The notes beneath the pieces were generated by a model. It was not told the origin of the DNA. It did not search any database and saw nothing but the letters and a program-made list of their open reading frames with translations. Positions 55,051 through 64,000 of a stretch of 64,000 bases of DNA are shown one piece after another (position 1 is the first letter of the stretch; every line of letters starts with the position of its first letter). Location of the stretch: the NCBI GenBank assembly GCA_944472135.2, contig OX235263.1:5315517-5379516 (forward strand), written 5' to 3'. This DNA comes from Trichobilharzia regenti (Eukaryota; Platyhelminthes; Trematoda; Strigeidida; Schistosomatidae). Made by a program: the position numbers and the translations under genes.

Positions 55051-55145
55051 ACCTACAAGCTGTGTACATACCCCTGCTCCAGTAGGATATTGTCTGGGCA
55101 CGTGCTCAAGGAAATCTCCCCATAATATAGTCGTCGAAAAGAAGA

Positions 55146-55404
55146 ATGACACGCACCAATAACTTGATTCTTGAGTACTCTATTCTTACACATCAATCTA
55201 CATCAACACAAAAGTCTTTCAGAATGACTTGCGGGGTAAGTCCAAGTTTTTCGAAGCGTCTCCGGCTATATCTCCTGTCTACAGCAGAAGCTATTGATAT
55301 ACGCAAGAAGAATCCTGAGCTGCGTGTACACAGGCAGTTAATTCAATTATCTTTTACTAGTAACCTTAAACCTTCTATATTACTATACTTCTATACTATA
55401 CTAT
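55146..55404 (+). pseudogene. PLE C-terminal fragment (right-arm partner)
   Basis: Counterpart of 23083-23346 (TAEAIDIRKKNPELRVHRQL). Its end holds the TATACTATACTAT target of the RTE-A insertion at 55405. Confidence 0.7.
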
Positions 55405-55617
55405 AATCTCGCCAGATACTAGCTTGCTAGGCCACTAGCTTACTAGTTTTCTCGCCGGTCCCAAGCCCGGGTAAAGAGGGAGGGTTGGGGCGTGGTGCTA
55501 GCAACTCCACCCCTGTAAAACAACCAAATCGCTACAGAAACTTCAACGAATAAATATATTAAAAATTCTAAAAACATAAGCAATAGCCTTACTTTTCGCT
55601 GGAATCGGGGAAGTGAA

Positions 55618-57270
55618 ATGACGCAGGCTGGTGAAAGCCTTCGGGAAGCCAGTCAGCCGATGTGCCTTCTTTCGATGAAAGCAAAAGTAAGGATGGGTAC
55701 CTGGAATGTTCGTACAATGTACGAAACTGGAAAGGCTGCCCAGATAGCCGCTGAAATGAGAAGGTACAGAATAGAAGTGTTGGGAATCTGCGAGAGCAGA
55801 TGGAACGGAACTGGAAGGTGCCAACTACCTACTGGAGAGACAGTAATCTATTCCGGCCACCCAGAGGACAACCACGAGCACACCGAGGGAGTGGCCATCA
55901 TGATGTCACCAACAGCAGCCAAAGCTCTCATGCAGTGGGAACCAATCTCCTCCAGGATAATGACAGCCAGGTTCAACTCAAAAGGAAGGAAAGTTACAGT
56001 CATTCAATGCTATGCGCCTACAAACGTCTCAGAACAAGAGAAGAAGGAGGCGTTCTACAGACAACTACAAGCAATAATGGACAACGTCCCAAATGGCGAT
56101 ATCAAAATCCTGATGGGCGACATGAATGCGAAGCTGGGAGGAGACAACACAGGAAGAGAACTCACCATGGGTCGTGAGGCCCTCGGTGAAATGAACGACA
56201 ATGGTGAACTCTTCTCAGACTTCTGCGCCTTCAATGATTTGGTGATTGGCGGTAGTGTGTTCAAACACAAGGATATACACAAGACGACATGGATTTCACC
56301 AGATGGAAACACCAAGAATCAAATAGACTTCATCTCAATTTCAAGAAAGTGGAGACGGAGCCTACTGGACACAAGGTCAAGGAGAGGAGCAGATGTGGGT
56401 TCAGACCACTATCTAGTAGAAGGGACTTTCAAGGTGAAACTAAAAGCCTCGAGGATAGCTGGGGATAGGCCACAATGCAAGTTCAACACTCAATTACTGA
56501 AGGACACAACCACAAAAGACACTTTCACTGCAACTGTCAGAGCAAAGCAGGAAACACTACGCGACATCACTGAAGAATCATGCGTGGAAGAACATTGGAA
56601 GTCTCTGAAGGCGATTCTCAACGAAACGTGTTCAACGGTTCTAGGAAGAAAGAAGAGACAAGACAAGGAATGGCTCTCAACGGACACTTGGAAATTAATA
56701 GAAGAGAGGAGAATGGTGAAAGAGAAAATGATTCAATGCAAGGACGGACAGGAGAAGGAGACGCTGAGCTCAACTTACAAAACACTGGACAAAGAAGTGA
56801 AGAAAAGTGCTAGGAAGGACAAAAGACGATTCTACGACAACCTGGCCACTGAAGCTGAGAAGGCAGCAGGCAAAAGGGACCTGAGGACACTATATCAGAT
56901 AACCAAATCTCTATCCGGGAAGAGACCAACACAAGCGAAACCTATAAAAGACAGCCAAGGGAACCCAATTACCAAGGAAGAAAAACAGATTAAACAATGG
57001 GCGGATCACTTCAAAGGACTCTTGAACCGACCATCACCTGCAACCCGTCCAGAAATACCAACAACAGCGCGCACAAAACTGCAAGTTGACACCAATCCTC
57101 CAACGAGAGCTGAAGTCTTGAACGCAATCAAGCTTCTGAAAGCTGGAAAAGCAGCCGGACCAGATGGAATACCCCTTGAAGCACTGAAAGCGGACCCAGA
57201 GACTACAGCAGACATGCTGACCCCATTATTGCAAAAGGTCTGGAAGGAGGGAAAGGTGCCTCACCAATGA
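55618..57270 (+). pseudogene. RTE-A endonuclease with start of reverse transcriptase
   Basis: 550 uninterrupted codons. The apurinic endonuclease has MGTWNVRTM (residue 26 on), CESRWNG with the metal-binding Glu about 59, LMGDMNAKLG about 165-174, QIDFIS about 235-240 and SDHYLVEG at 262-269, all intact. A basic spacer follows, then KAGKAAGPDGIPLEAL (about 508-523), the first reverse-transcriptase motif, and the frame stops at VPHQ. The palm with the first catalytic Asp and the RQGC block is deleted: the next sequence (57267 on, shifted frame) resumes at IFLIVVDW and reaches the catalytic DFADD. The ORF is longer than any other here, which fits a young copy. The ATG used is the first in frame. 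Confidence 0.93.
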
Positions 57271-58069
57271 TATTCCTAATTGTGGTGGACTGGAAACTGG
57301 GAAACGAGAAGACAGGGATATCCTGGACAAACGTGAAGAACCTAGAAGACCTGGATTTCGCGGATGATTTATGTTTGATGTCACACAAAATCGAAGACTT
57401 ACAAGCGAAAACTGACAAACTGGTCGAAGAAGCAGCCGGCGAAGACAGGACTACAAATGAACATAGACAAGACGGAGGTTATGAAAATAACCAACCAACA
57501 ACAGCAACAACATCCAACGTCAATCACCATCAACGGGAGGGATTTGAATGAGGTTACTTCATTCATTCACTTGTCTATGGAGCATTGTCTCAACTACAGG
57601 ATGTCGGAACGGACGAGGATGTCAAATCGAGCGAGAATCAGGAAGACGAGAAACGCACACATTCATCAACCTGAAACCAATCTGGAAATCTTCGTCACTC
57701 GGCAAGCACCAACAACAAAATTCGGTCGGATTTTCAATACAAACGTCAAGTCAGTTCTTCCATACGGATCAGAAACTTGGTGTGCGGGCCACAAAGAATA
57801 TTTCCAAAAGGCTGCAGACCTTTATTAACAACTGTCTTCGCTCTATACTGAAGATCAGATGGCCGGAGAGTATCACCAACAAGGAATTATGGGAACAAAC
57901 AATGCAAGAACCAATCGCCCAACAAATATGCAGGAGAAAGTGGAGATGGATCGGACACTCGCTGAGCAAACCGCTGGGTGACATCGCGCGTCAAGCCCTC
58001 GAGTGGAAGCCGAAAGGGAAGCGGCGTGTGGGACGTCAGTGCAAGGGTGACATGCAGGAGATCGTGTGA
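57267..58069 (+). pseudogene. RTE-A reverse transcriptase, C-terminal part
   Basis: The frame 57267-57551 has LEDLDFADDLCLMSHKIEDL (catalytic FADD). Later shifted frames give GRIFNTNVKSVLPYGSETW (57457-57828) and QQICRRKWRWIGHSLSKPLG, DIARQALEWKPKGKRRVGRQ (57548-58069). Three frames are used, so the copy is not functional even though the endonuclease looks intact. Confidence 0.9.
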
Positions 58070-58304
58070 AGAGGAGTTGAAAGAATATGGACTAACATGG
58101 ATGCAGGCGAAAAGCACAGCAGAAGACAGAAGCAAATGGAGACGTGCAGTTGAAGCCCTATGTTCCAATAGGAACCCAAGGGAGCAATAATAATAATAAT
58201 AATATACTATACTATTGTAGAATAATTTAGTCAATAATCCGTATTCATTTGGTTTTTCATACTCTAAGTATTTTCAAACTCCTAAATTTGGAACTTACTT
58301 TATT

Positions 58305-58515
58305 ATTATTCCTTTGAGTTTAAAGAGGAACATATAGCTTCAACAGTACCCTGATCTCAACAGCCTTTATCATCTGGTTCCACAATTTATTTCCTTCCCA
58401 CATCCCCTCACCTTCCAACGCCCAACTCGATAGGTATCATTCGGGTTCCACTTCACCTGAATGTCTCCTCAGAGTATGTCCGACAAATTTTTTCGAGTTA
58501 TAGTTTGTTGACTTG
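58305..58515 (-). mobile_element. RTE-A-like 3' end fragment (right-arm partner)
   Basis: Counterpart of 22790-23000, with TTTAAAGAGGAACATATAGC at its terminus. Confidence 0.64.
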
Positions 58516-58924
58516 TTAGCTCCCTTATTTATCCTTTTAAGCTGCAAGGCCATGAGATTTTCAATATGGATTTAAGAGGAGCAACTACTGATAAAATTCT
58601 GTGTGACACGCACACAACAAGTCTCTAAGCATACAGAAACATTAATTGAACGTCTGGAATTACTTTCTTGTATGGAGTTTTGTAGATCTGCCCACCGATA
58701 TCAGGGTCATGTCTTTTATTTTCCGTACCGATTAAACAGGCATTGATATCTTCATTCATCCAACCTCACCTTATTTAAAACTATGCTGACTGGCTAAGCG
58801 AAACAAGTGGCTTCCTTACAGCAATTAATGTTTGCTGTTGTTCCTGGCGATGCTTGGCTGTAAAGGGAATGCCGAGAAAATACATTGCACTGATCAAAGC
58901 GCTCACTCTATCCAAAATCGTGCA

Positions 58925-59871
58925 GCCAGGTGAGTGTTGACGATTAGTGATGTCCGTCAGGGATGCCCATTATCCCCATTTCTATTCAATTTCATCATAG
59001 ATACCGTACTAATGGATTTAACCCTAACTCACTTCAGAGACTCAGGGAATGACTTGTTACCAAGGAATAATCTCGTTGACTTAGAATATGCAGACGATAT
59101 AGTCCTTCTAGGCGAGGACGCTGACAAAATACTGCGACGTTTTCTGAACACCTTGAGTTTCAATCTACGAGTGTCTGGCATGCGATTCGCTCGTGCTGTC
59201 AAATGTAAGATGATGTTACAGGAATGGACTACACTGACTTCTAGTTTAGAAATAGGCAGTGAAGTGGTAGAGCACGTTGACCGCTTCACTTATTTGGGAA
59301 GTACTATCAGCCAACACCAACAGTTGATCTCTGACGACATCTCAGCACGGATACAGAGGGCTAGTTTCGTAAACGCCAGTTTACGCCGTCTCTGCGTAGA
59401 CGTGATATCTGACTGGCTATCTACCAAAGATCGCGTGTACTGCTCATCAGTTCGCTCTGTCCTCTTTATGCTGGCTGTGAGACCTGGCCATTGAGAGTGG
59501 AAGACATGAAAAGCCTGACTAGCCGTCTTTGATCATAGATGCCTGAGTTCTATCTCCCGCGATAGGTGGTATAATAGGGTAGGTATCATTGAGGTTAGGA
59601 GTTGAGCGCCAGGTAAGGAGCGATCATCAACTGACGAGTTTATGAATTGCACCGATTGAGATGGTTAAGACATGTGTTACGTATGCCTAGCCATTGTCTT
59701 CGTCGACGAATGGTGTTAACTGACACACTTCTTATCCTTGCTAAGCCAGTAGTAAGGCCGATCGATAAAAAGGTAAAGTTTGGCCATGAGGCTATCAACC
59801 GCATCCCGTTAAAAAATAAACATCACAGGTACCGAAACCTCAAATCTCTAGCTTCAAACGTAAAGGAATAA
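58925..59871 (+). pseudogene. RTE-B reverse transcriptase and C-terminus (right-arm partner)
   Basis: 58934-59494 is a 186-codon frame with DVRQGCPLSPFLFNFIIDTV (residues 6-25), LEYADDIVLLGEDADK (catalytic YADD at 52-55), FTYLGSTISQHQQLISDDIS and RVYCSSVRSVLF. 59647-59871 has MHRLRWLRHVLRMPSHCLRR and then AKPVVRPIDKKVKFGHEAIN. A frame break lies near 59470-59500. 5'-truncated: no endonuclease precedes it. Confidence 0.9.
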
Positions 59872-60299
59872 ATTAATTAAATTACTAAAATAAAAAAATC
59901 TACCACCATCGTCATTATCATTATAAGTAGTATGTCTCACAATTTTTCCTAATAAAAACAAAAATTAATTATGTTCTAAAAATAAAATATTGTTATTTTT
60001 AATTTTTCTTCTTTCTGATTACATATTTTAAGAGAAGAAGTTGAACAACGGCAAGGAGAATAACAATAACAAGTCAAGTCTAATGCGCAAGGCATTTACG
60101 CATAAATAATTTCACGTGAATTACCACCCCGCTTCCCTACTATTTTTCTAGGTTATTAATAACTTCGAAAGACTACAACTGGTTGATGATAGACAGAGAA
60201 AGTACTTACGACAACGGAAATCATAATAGTCATAACAATTGTGATAGTAATAATGAGCGATGAGGACGACAAAGCAGGAGGAGAAAAAACCGAAGCGTA

Positions 60300-60880
60300 A
60301 GTGCCTTAGTTAGTTGAAACACTTTTGGAGTTCCGTGCCAGCGAACCGACAACGGTGACCGTCTCCTACAGTTCTGTTCAGATAATCATTTGTTTCTCGT
60401 AAGCACTAACTTCAAACACAAGGAGAGACACTGTTTAACCTGGCGACCCCATCATCAAACCAACGTTGGACACAAATAGACCACATAGCAATAAGCTATC
60501 GTTGGCTTGGGTCGGTAGGAGATTGTCGCTCCTTCTGGAACACGTGTGTAGATACCGACCATGCACTGGTCCGCGCTCGGGTGTACTTACGACTGAACGG
60601 ACGTAGGAAACAGCTGGCGGTAAAACCATTACGTCCCCAGCTCGATCAGGAAACTAAATCCGTATTTGAGGAAGAACTAGCTAAACGCATATCTGAATTC
60701 GACAGCTGTGCTCACCCTGGAGAAGAAGGTGGCAACTCGAACTGCTGCACTTCGGTGCCAAGTTCTATGTTGAATCCAGACAGACAGACAGACAGACAGA
60801 CACTCTGAGAAACCAAATAAAGCAAGTCAAGTTTGAGAAGAAGAAGAAGTACTCACCACCAATGACATTAGAGCTAGTGC
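60300..60880 (+). pseudogene. RTE-B endonuclease tail fused to 3' end (right-arm partner)
   Basis: Counterpart of 20420-20990: WTQIDHIAIS and DTDHALVRARV survive in broken frames, then LDQETKSVFEEELAKRISEF (60581-60808). The CAGA repeat at 60778-60801 is longer than in the left arm. Confidence 0.75.
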
Positions 60881-60899
60881 AAGTCACGCTATAACGTGA

Positions 60900-61150
60900 G
60901 TTGACAGAAGCTGGAACTAAGGGGTTGCTGGTCAAATGGATAGCGTCCCAGTAGGCGTAATAGTCTCTACGAGCTCGCCTTGTAACCGGAAGGTCCTTGG
61001 TTCGAACCCTGGTGCAGGAAGTGTGTGCGTGTGTGTGTCCTGATGAAGAGTATCAAGCACTAGGACAGTAAGTACTCCCTGGTTAGTTTTCCAATGATTC
61101 TCTGACCGATGTCAGCTGATTATCATGATTGAAATCCTGTAACCAATCGA
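60900..61150 (+). mobile_element. SINE-B (right-arm partner)
   Basis: TCGCCTTGTAACCGGAAGGT, GGTTCGAACCCTGG (perfect B box), a GTGTGTGCGTGTGTGTGT run, then CTGATGAAGAGTATCAAG. The hammerhead-like GAAA part is lost. Confidence 0.7.
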
Positions 61151-61497
61151 ATCCCTGCTATTCAACACTTAAATCGAACTGAAAGCATGTCTTTCCTGTA
61201 GTTAATTTAAAATAAAAAATAACAACTGTGAGTGATCACAAAGAAAACTCACCTTAGGTCGCCTCTATGAATAATTGTACACCCAGTCAGAGAATGCATC
61301 TGGGCAATGTGGGCTAAATGGGTAGTTTTGATCGGCAAATAGGTAGGTAAAAGATGGCGTAAATGCTGCATAATTCACCCTTGTCTGCCCACTTCCAAAA
61401 TATTTTATTGTCCCATTTTTTTCCAGTTTACGCAACTTTTCAACGAACACTTACCCATGTCATTTTCTGAAATAGATCACTTATTCCCACTTCACCT

Positions 61498-61685
61498 GTG
61501 TGCGTCGGTGGCACAGTGGTTAAGAACTCTCGCCGACCATGCACATGGACCGGAATTCGATCCTCTGCCGACTCACACCTGATATCTATGGTCGGCCTGT
61601 GAAATTCGGGCTATCGATATCACATGCTGAAAATGCCATACTTGTACCAAAAAGACAGTGTGAAATCAAGTTGTAATCAAAAATA
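61498..61685 (+). mobile_element. SINE-C (right-arm partner)
   Basis: GTGTGCGTCGGTGGCACAGT head, CATGCACATGGACCGGAATT region, tail GCTGAAAATGCCATACTTGT. Confidence 0.82.
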
Positions 61686-62148
61686 AAATAAAAAAATAAA
61701 AACGAAAACAGCCCACCTTTTCCCACTTTGCACAAAATTGAATGGTAAACTGCTCAGATTTTTGACCACATATCCCAGGTCCCAGAAAAAAATTCACCGA
61801 CTGAGCAGAAACTTGGTTCAACTTAAAAACTGAAACTCCTCATTATAACTGGGACGTATTTTAAGCCATGTCACAGGAAGATGACCTCTTTGATGTGTTT
61901 TCATGCATTTTTTAACTATAGGTCATTTTTGGGGCAAGAATCACTAATTTTTGTGGTTGGTTGCTCAAAGGTCACTCGTGCGTTCGCATTCCTTGAGACT
62001 TTATAGCTTAACTTTGTTTCAGATATAAAGTGCATTCATCATAGTTTTAAAATTTTGTGGTTTATGACCTAGTTATTCCTATAATGCACCGAAAGTGCCT
62101 ATAAGCACTTTCTGCAGTGCACTCGAGGTGAATTTTAGCTAGATAGCT
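61686..62148. other. Right-arm sequence without gene
   Basis: Counterpart of 19186-19611. Ends at the RTE-B insertion site. Confidence 0.45.
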
Positions 62149-63308
62149 AACAACCAGTGGTGTCCGACAGGGATGTCCACTTTCCCCATTTCTGTTTAAC
62201 TTCATCATAGATATGCTGATGGAAGTATCCTTAACTGAACGTAGTGACTTAGGAATCGACTTGTTACCAGGGAATAATCTTATGGACTTAGAATATGCAG
62301 ATGACATAGTCCTGTAAGGGGAGGATGCTGACCCTTCTGAACACTTTGAGCAGCAATCTTCGTATTTTTCGTCATGCGATTCGCCCCCTACAAAATGTAA
62401 GATGCTGCTACAGGACTGGACCACGTCAACTCCTAACTTAGTGATAGGGAGGGAAGTGATAGAACATGTTGACCACTTCACCTATTTGTTTGGGAAGTTG
62501 TATCAGTATCACCAACGGACTGATTGGCGATGAAATCTCAGCACGGATCCAAAAGGCTCGAGCTGCTTTCGCTGACTTACACCATCTCTGGCGTAGGCGT
62601 GACATCCGGCTGACTATCAACCAAGGGACGTGTGTACTGCTCATCAGTTCGCTCCGTCCTTCTCTGTGGCTCTGAAGCATGGCCTATACGAGTTGAAGAG
62701 ACGAAAAGGTTGACTGCTTTCGATCATAGATGTCTGCGATCTCTGTCTCACGTTAGGTGGTTTAATAAGGTAAGTAATGTTGACGTTAGGCGTAGAGTGT
62801 TGGGCAAAGAGGGAAAATCAATCGACGAGGCTATAAAGTTACATAGATTGAGATGGCTGGGTCACGTGCTGCGCATGCCTAACCATCGCCTTCCCCGACG
62901 GGCATTGCTAGCTGATATAGGTGCAGGTTGGAAAAGAGCCAGTGGTGGCCAAACAAAAACATGGCCTCATCAATCCATGAAATCCTTGACGGTTAAACTG
63001 AGTCAGGTAGGGAGATGCAGACTCCCGGGTTGGGGGCCTCGGGACTCTAGGAATCAATGGCTGGAGAAATTAGGTGACATGGCTCAAAATCGTTGTCAAT
63101 GTCCAGCGCGGATGTATTCAGTCTCTGTAATCTTTCATATTCCTTTCTACCATTACCCATTCTGTTTCACTCTTATACTTGTCAAACTCTATTGATTCTC
63201 TTCACTCATCTTCTTGTCTACCTTTGTGTGGTATTTGGAACGTGGCAACTCGAACAGCTGCACTTCAGCTCCAAGTTATATATTGAATCCAGACAAACAG
63301 ACAGACAA
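62149..63308 (+). mobile_element. RTE-B, right-arm-specific, 5'-truncated
   Basis: Starts AACAACCAGTGGTGTCCGAC inside the reverse transcriptase and ends at a CAGACAAACAGACAGACAA terminus. ATAGCT (62143-62148) and GTAGCT (63309-63314) flank it. The left arm (about 19165-19175) has one copy. Coding: broken VRQGCPLSPFLFNFIID-like start (62150-62210), LEYADDIVL followed by a stop (62290-62315), then an uninterrupted C-terminal frame. Confidence 0.88.
62632..63195 (+). pseudogene. RTE-B reverse transcriptase C-terminus
   Basis: 187 codons: [60 protein letters not shown] (residues about 81-100), [40 protein letters not shown]. It is the longest RTE-B C-terminal frame in the window and shows what the natural C-terminus looks like. 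In the 59647 copy the sequence after LLILAKP is replaced by the SINE-associated tail. Confidence 0.85.
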
Positions 63309-63389
63309 GTAGCTTACTATCACTGGGTTTTAAATTCTTTTGGGATCAGTGCAAATAAACTAAAGAAGAAAGAAAGGATTTTGACACTT

Positions 63390-63600
63390 AATGTGCATCG
63401 GTGGCACAGTGGTAAAATGCTCGCCGACCACGCGTGTGGTCCTGGGTTCTATCCCCTGCCACCAATGCACTGCTTTACCTCACCAAGCCAGTAATAAGAC
63501 TAGTGAAGAGACTAGGTTGGGCAAGAGGCTAGCAACCGCATCCCGTAAAAATAAACCCCACTGCTACCAAAACCTAAAGTCTCTAGCTTAAAGCCGCATA
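63390..63600 (+). mobile_element. SINE-C head plus RTE-B-associated tail (right-arm partner)
   Basis: Counterpart of 18885-19085: ATGTGCATCGGTGGCACAGT head with GGGTTCTATCC as degenerate B box, then AGGCTAGCAACCGCATCCCG tail. Confidence 0.6.
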
Positions 63601-63742
63601 ATTCACTGGGAATGTACAGGAATAAAACAAACAATTGTGAGTAAAAGCCATATTTAGTGCATTCATAAATGTAAATCTACTTAAATGGGCTAATCGCGCA
63701 GAGACAGCAGTTTAAAGAAAGCCGTCTTGGATAGGACAATTC

Positions 63743-63949
63743 ATGCATTTCAGTAGCTTCGTCGCAGTCCAACACACAAAAGGAGTCTGGTTAGAGCATT
63801 ATTCGATAGAATGTGAAAGAAATCTCCAAGTAGCAGACTATACGGAGAAGAGAAATTCTCAAAAGAGACAGAATAGTGAGAGAGTGCGAGATAAGTATAC
63901 GAATAGGCTTATAAATAAGTGTAAGTATGAAACTTGGGTACCGTGGTAG
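63743..63949 (+). other. Short open frame, partner of 18524-18730
   Basis: 68 codons, MHFSSFVAVQHTKGVWLEHY, with a few substitutions relative to the left arm. Unassigned. Followed at 63964-64000 by the start of the PLE-3 coding region, cut by the window end. Confidence 0.35.
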
Positions 63950-64000
63950 AGTATAATTCCATTGTGGATAAAATTTGAAGTAATTGAAGATGAATTAAGC

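Larger units (their letters stand above)
55405..58202 (+). mobile_element. RTE-A retrotransposon, right-arm-specific, internally deleted
   Basis: 2798 bp starting AATCTCGCC and ending in an AATAATAATAATAA run, flanked by TATACTATACTAT at 55392-55404 and 58203-58215. The left arm has a single copy of that 13-mer at the equivalent point, so this is a clean insertion in one arm. The 5' leader (55405-55617) contains CTAGCTTGCTAG-type short repeats also found in the copy at 4889. It is the longest RTE-A in the window and the only one with the endonuclease. Part of the reverse transcriptase is missing. Confidence 0.95.
40289..64000. repeat. Right arm of giant imperfect palindrome
   Basis: Reverse-complement partner of 18473-38531. 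It is about 3.7 kb longer because it alone carries a 2798-bp RTE-A (55405-58202) and a 1160-bp RTE-B piece (62149-63308), both with target-site duplications, and lacks the left arm's SINE-B. Similarity fades close to the centre (40289-40320 with 38500-38531), which gives the inner edge. The arm is cut by the window end inside the PLE coding region that in the left arm occupies 17805-18511. Confidence 0.93.

Noticed and set aside
55543..56315. Antisense open frames over the RTE-A endonuclease
   Set aside because: They lie opposite a clearly conserved coding frame with endonuclease motifs and have no motif of their own.
1..64000. CRISPR array, prokaryotic operons or origin
   Set aside because: No regularly spaced short repeats with unique spacers; the content is eukaryotic retroelement DNA with introns and pol III SINEs.
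18473..64000. Calling the palindrome a simple assembly duplication
   Set aside because: Three arm-specific insertions with target duplications, different frameshifts and base differences show that two distinct sequences exist. A join of two haplotypes remains possible and is stated as such.
18473..64000. Assigning the palindrome to the W or Z sex chromosome
   Set aside because: Nothing in the sequence identifies the chromosome; resemblance to sex-chromosome palindromes is only an analogy.

Overview
This is repeat-dense, AT-rich metazoan DNA, most likely from a schistosome (blood fluke). The basis is its mixture of repeats: tRNA-headed SINEs carrying an Sm-alpha-type hammerhead ribozyme, Penelope-like elements (PLEs) with GIY-YIG endonuclease, RTE-like and CR1-like non-LTR retrotransposons, and solo LTRs. 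No complete host gene is visible. The only convincing host coding sequence is one 138-nt coiled-coil exon, present twice in opposite orientation. Family labels used here are working names: RTE-A (C-terminal motif RRKWRWIGH...GDIAR), RTE-B ([13 protein letters not shown]), CR1-like (PQGAVLSPFLF), SINE-B, SINE-C, SINE-D and Sm-alpha-like SINE.

Layout. 1-17.3 kb is single-copy at the scale of the window and is a patchwork of nested elements: a CR1-like endonuclease fragment, a PLE flanked by inverted repeats, several RTE-A copies (one with two solo LTRs nested in it), SINEs, and an isolated GIY-YIG module. From about 18.47 kb to the end, the window is one giant imperfect palindrome. The left arm (about 18473-38531) is matched in reverse complement by the right arm (about 40289-64000), around a 1.76-kb unique spacer. 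The right arm runs off the window, so the full structure is longer. Paired positions sum to about 78,820 near the centre, 78,490 farther out, 81,304 beyond the first large insertion and 82,473 at the outer end. The steps are explained by three arm-specific insertions with target-site duplications: a 299-bp SINE-B in the left arm, and a 2.8-kb RTE-A and a 1.16-kb RTE-B in the right arm.

Almost every protein-coding stretch is retrotransposon debris with frameshifts, stops or internal deletions. The elements show functional relationships: SINE-C shares its 3' tail with the CR1-like LINE, suggesting the LINE mobilises it, and two SINE families carry hammerhead or hammerhead-like motifs. I read the palindrome either as a real, already diverged inverted duplication or as a head-to-head join of two diverged haplotypes. 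The sequence alone cannot fully separate these.
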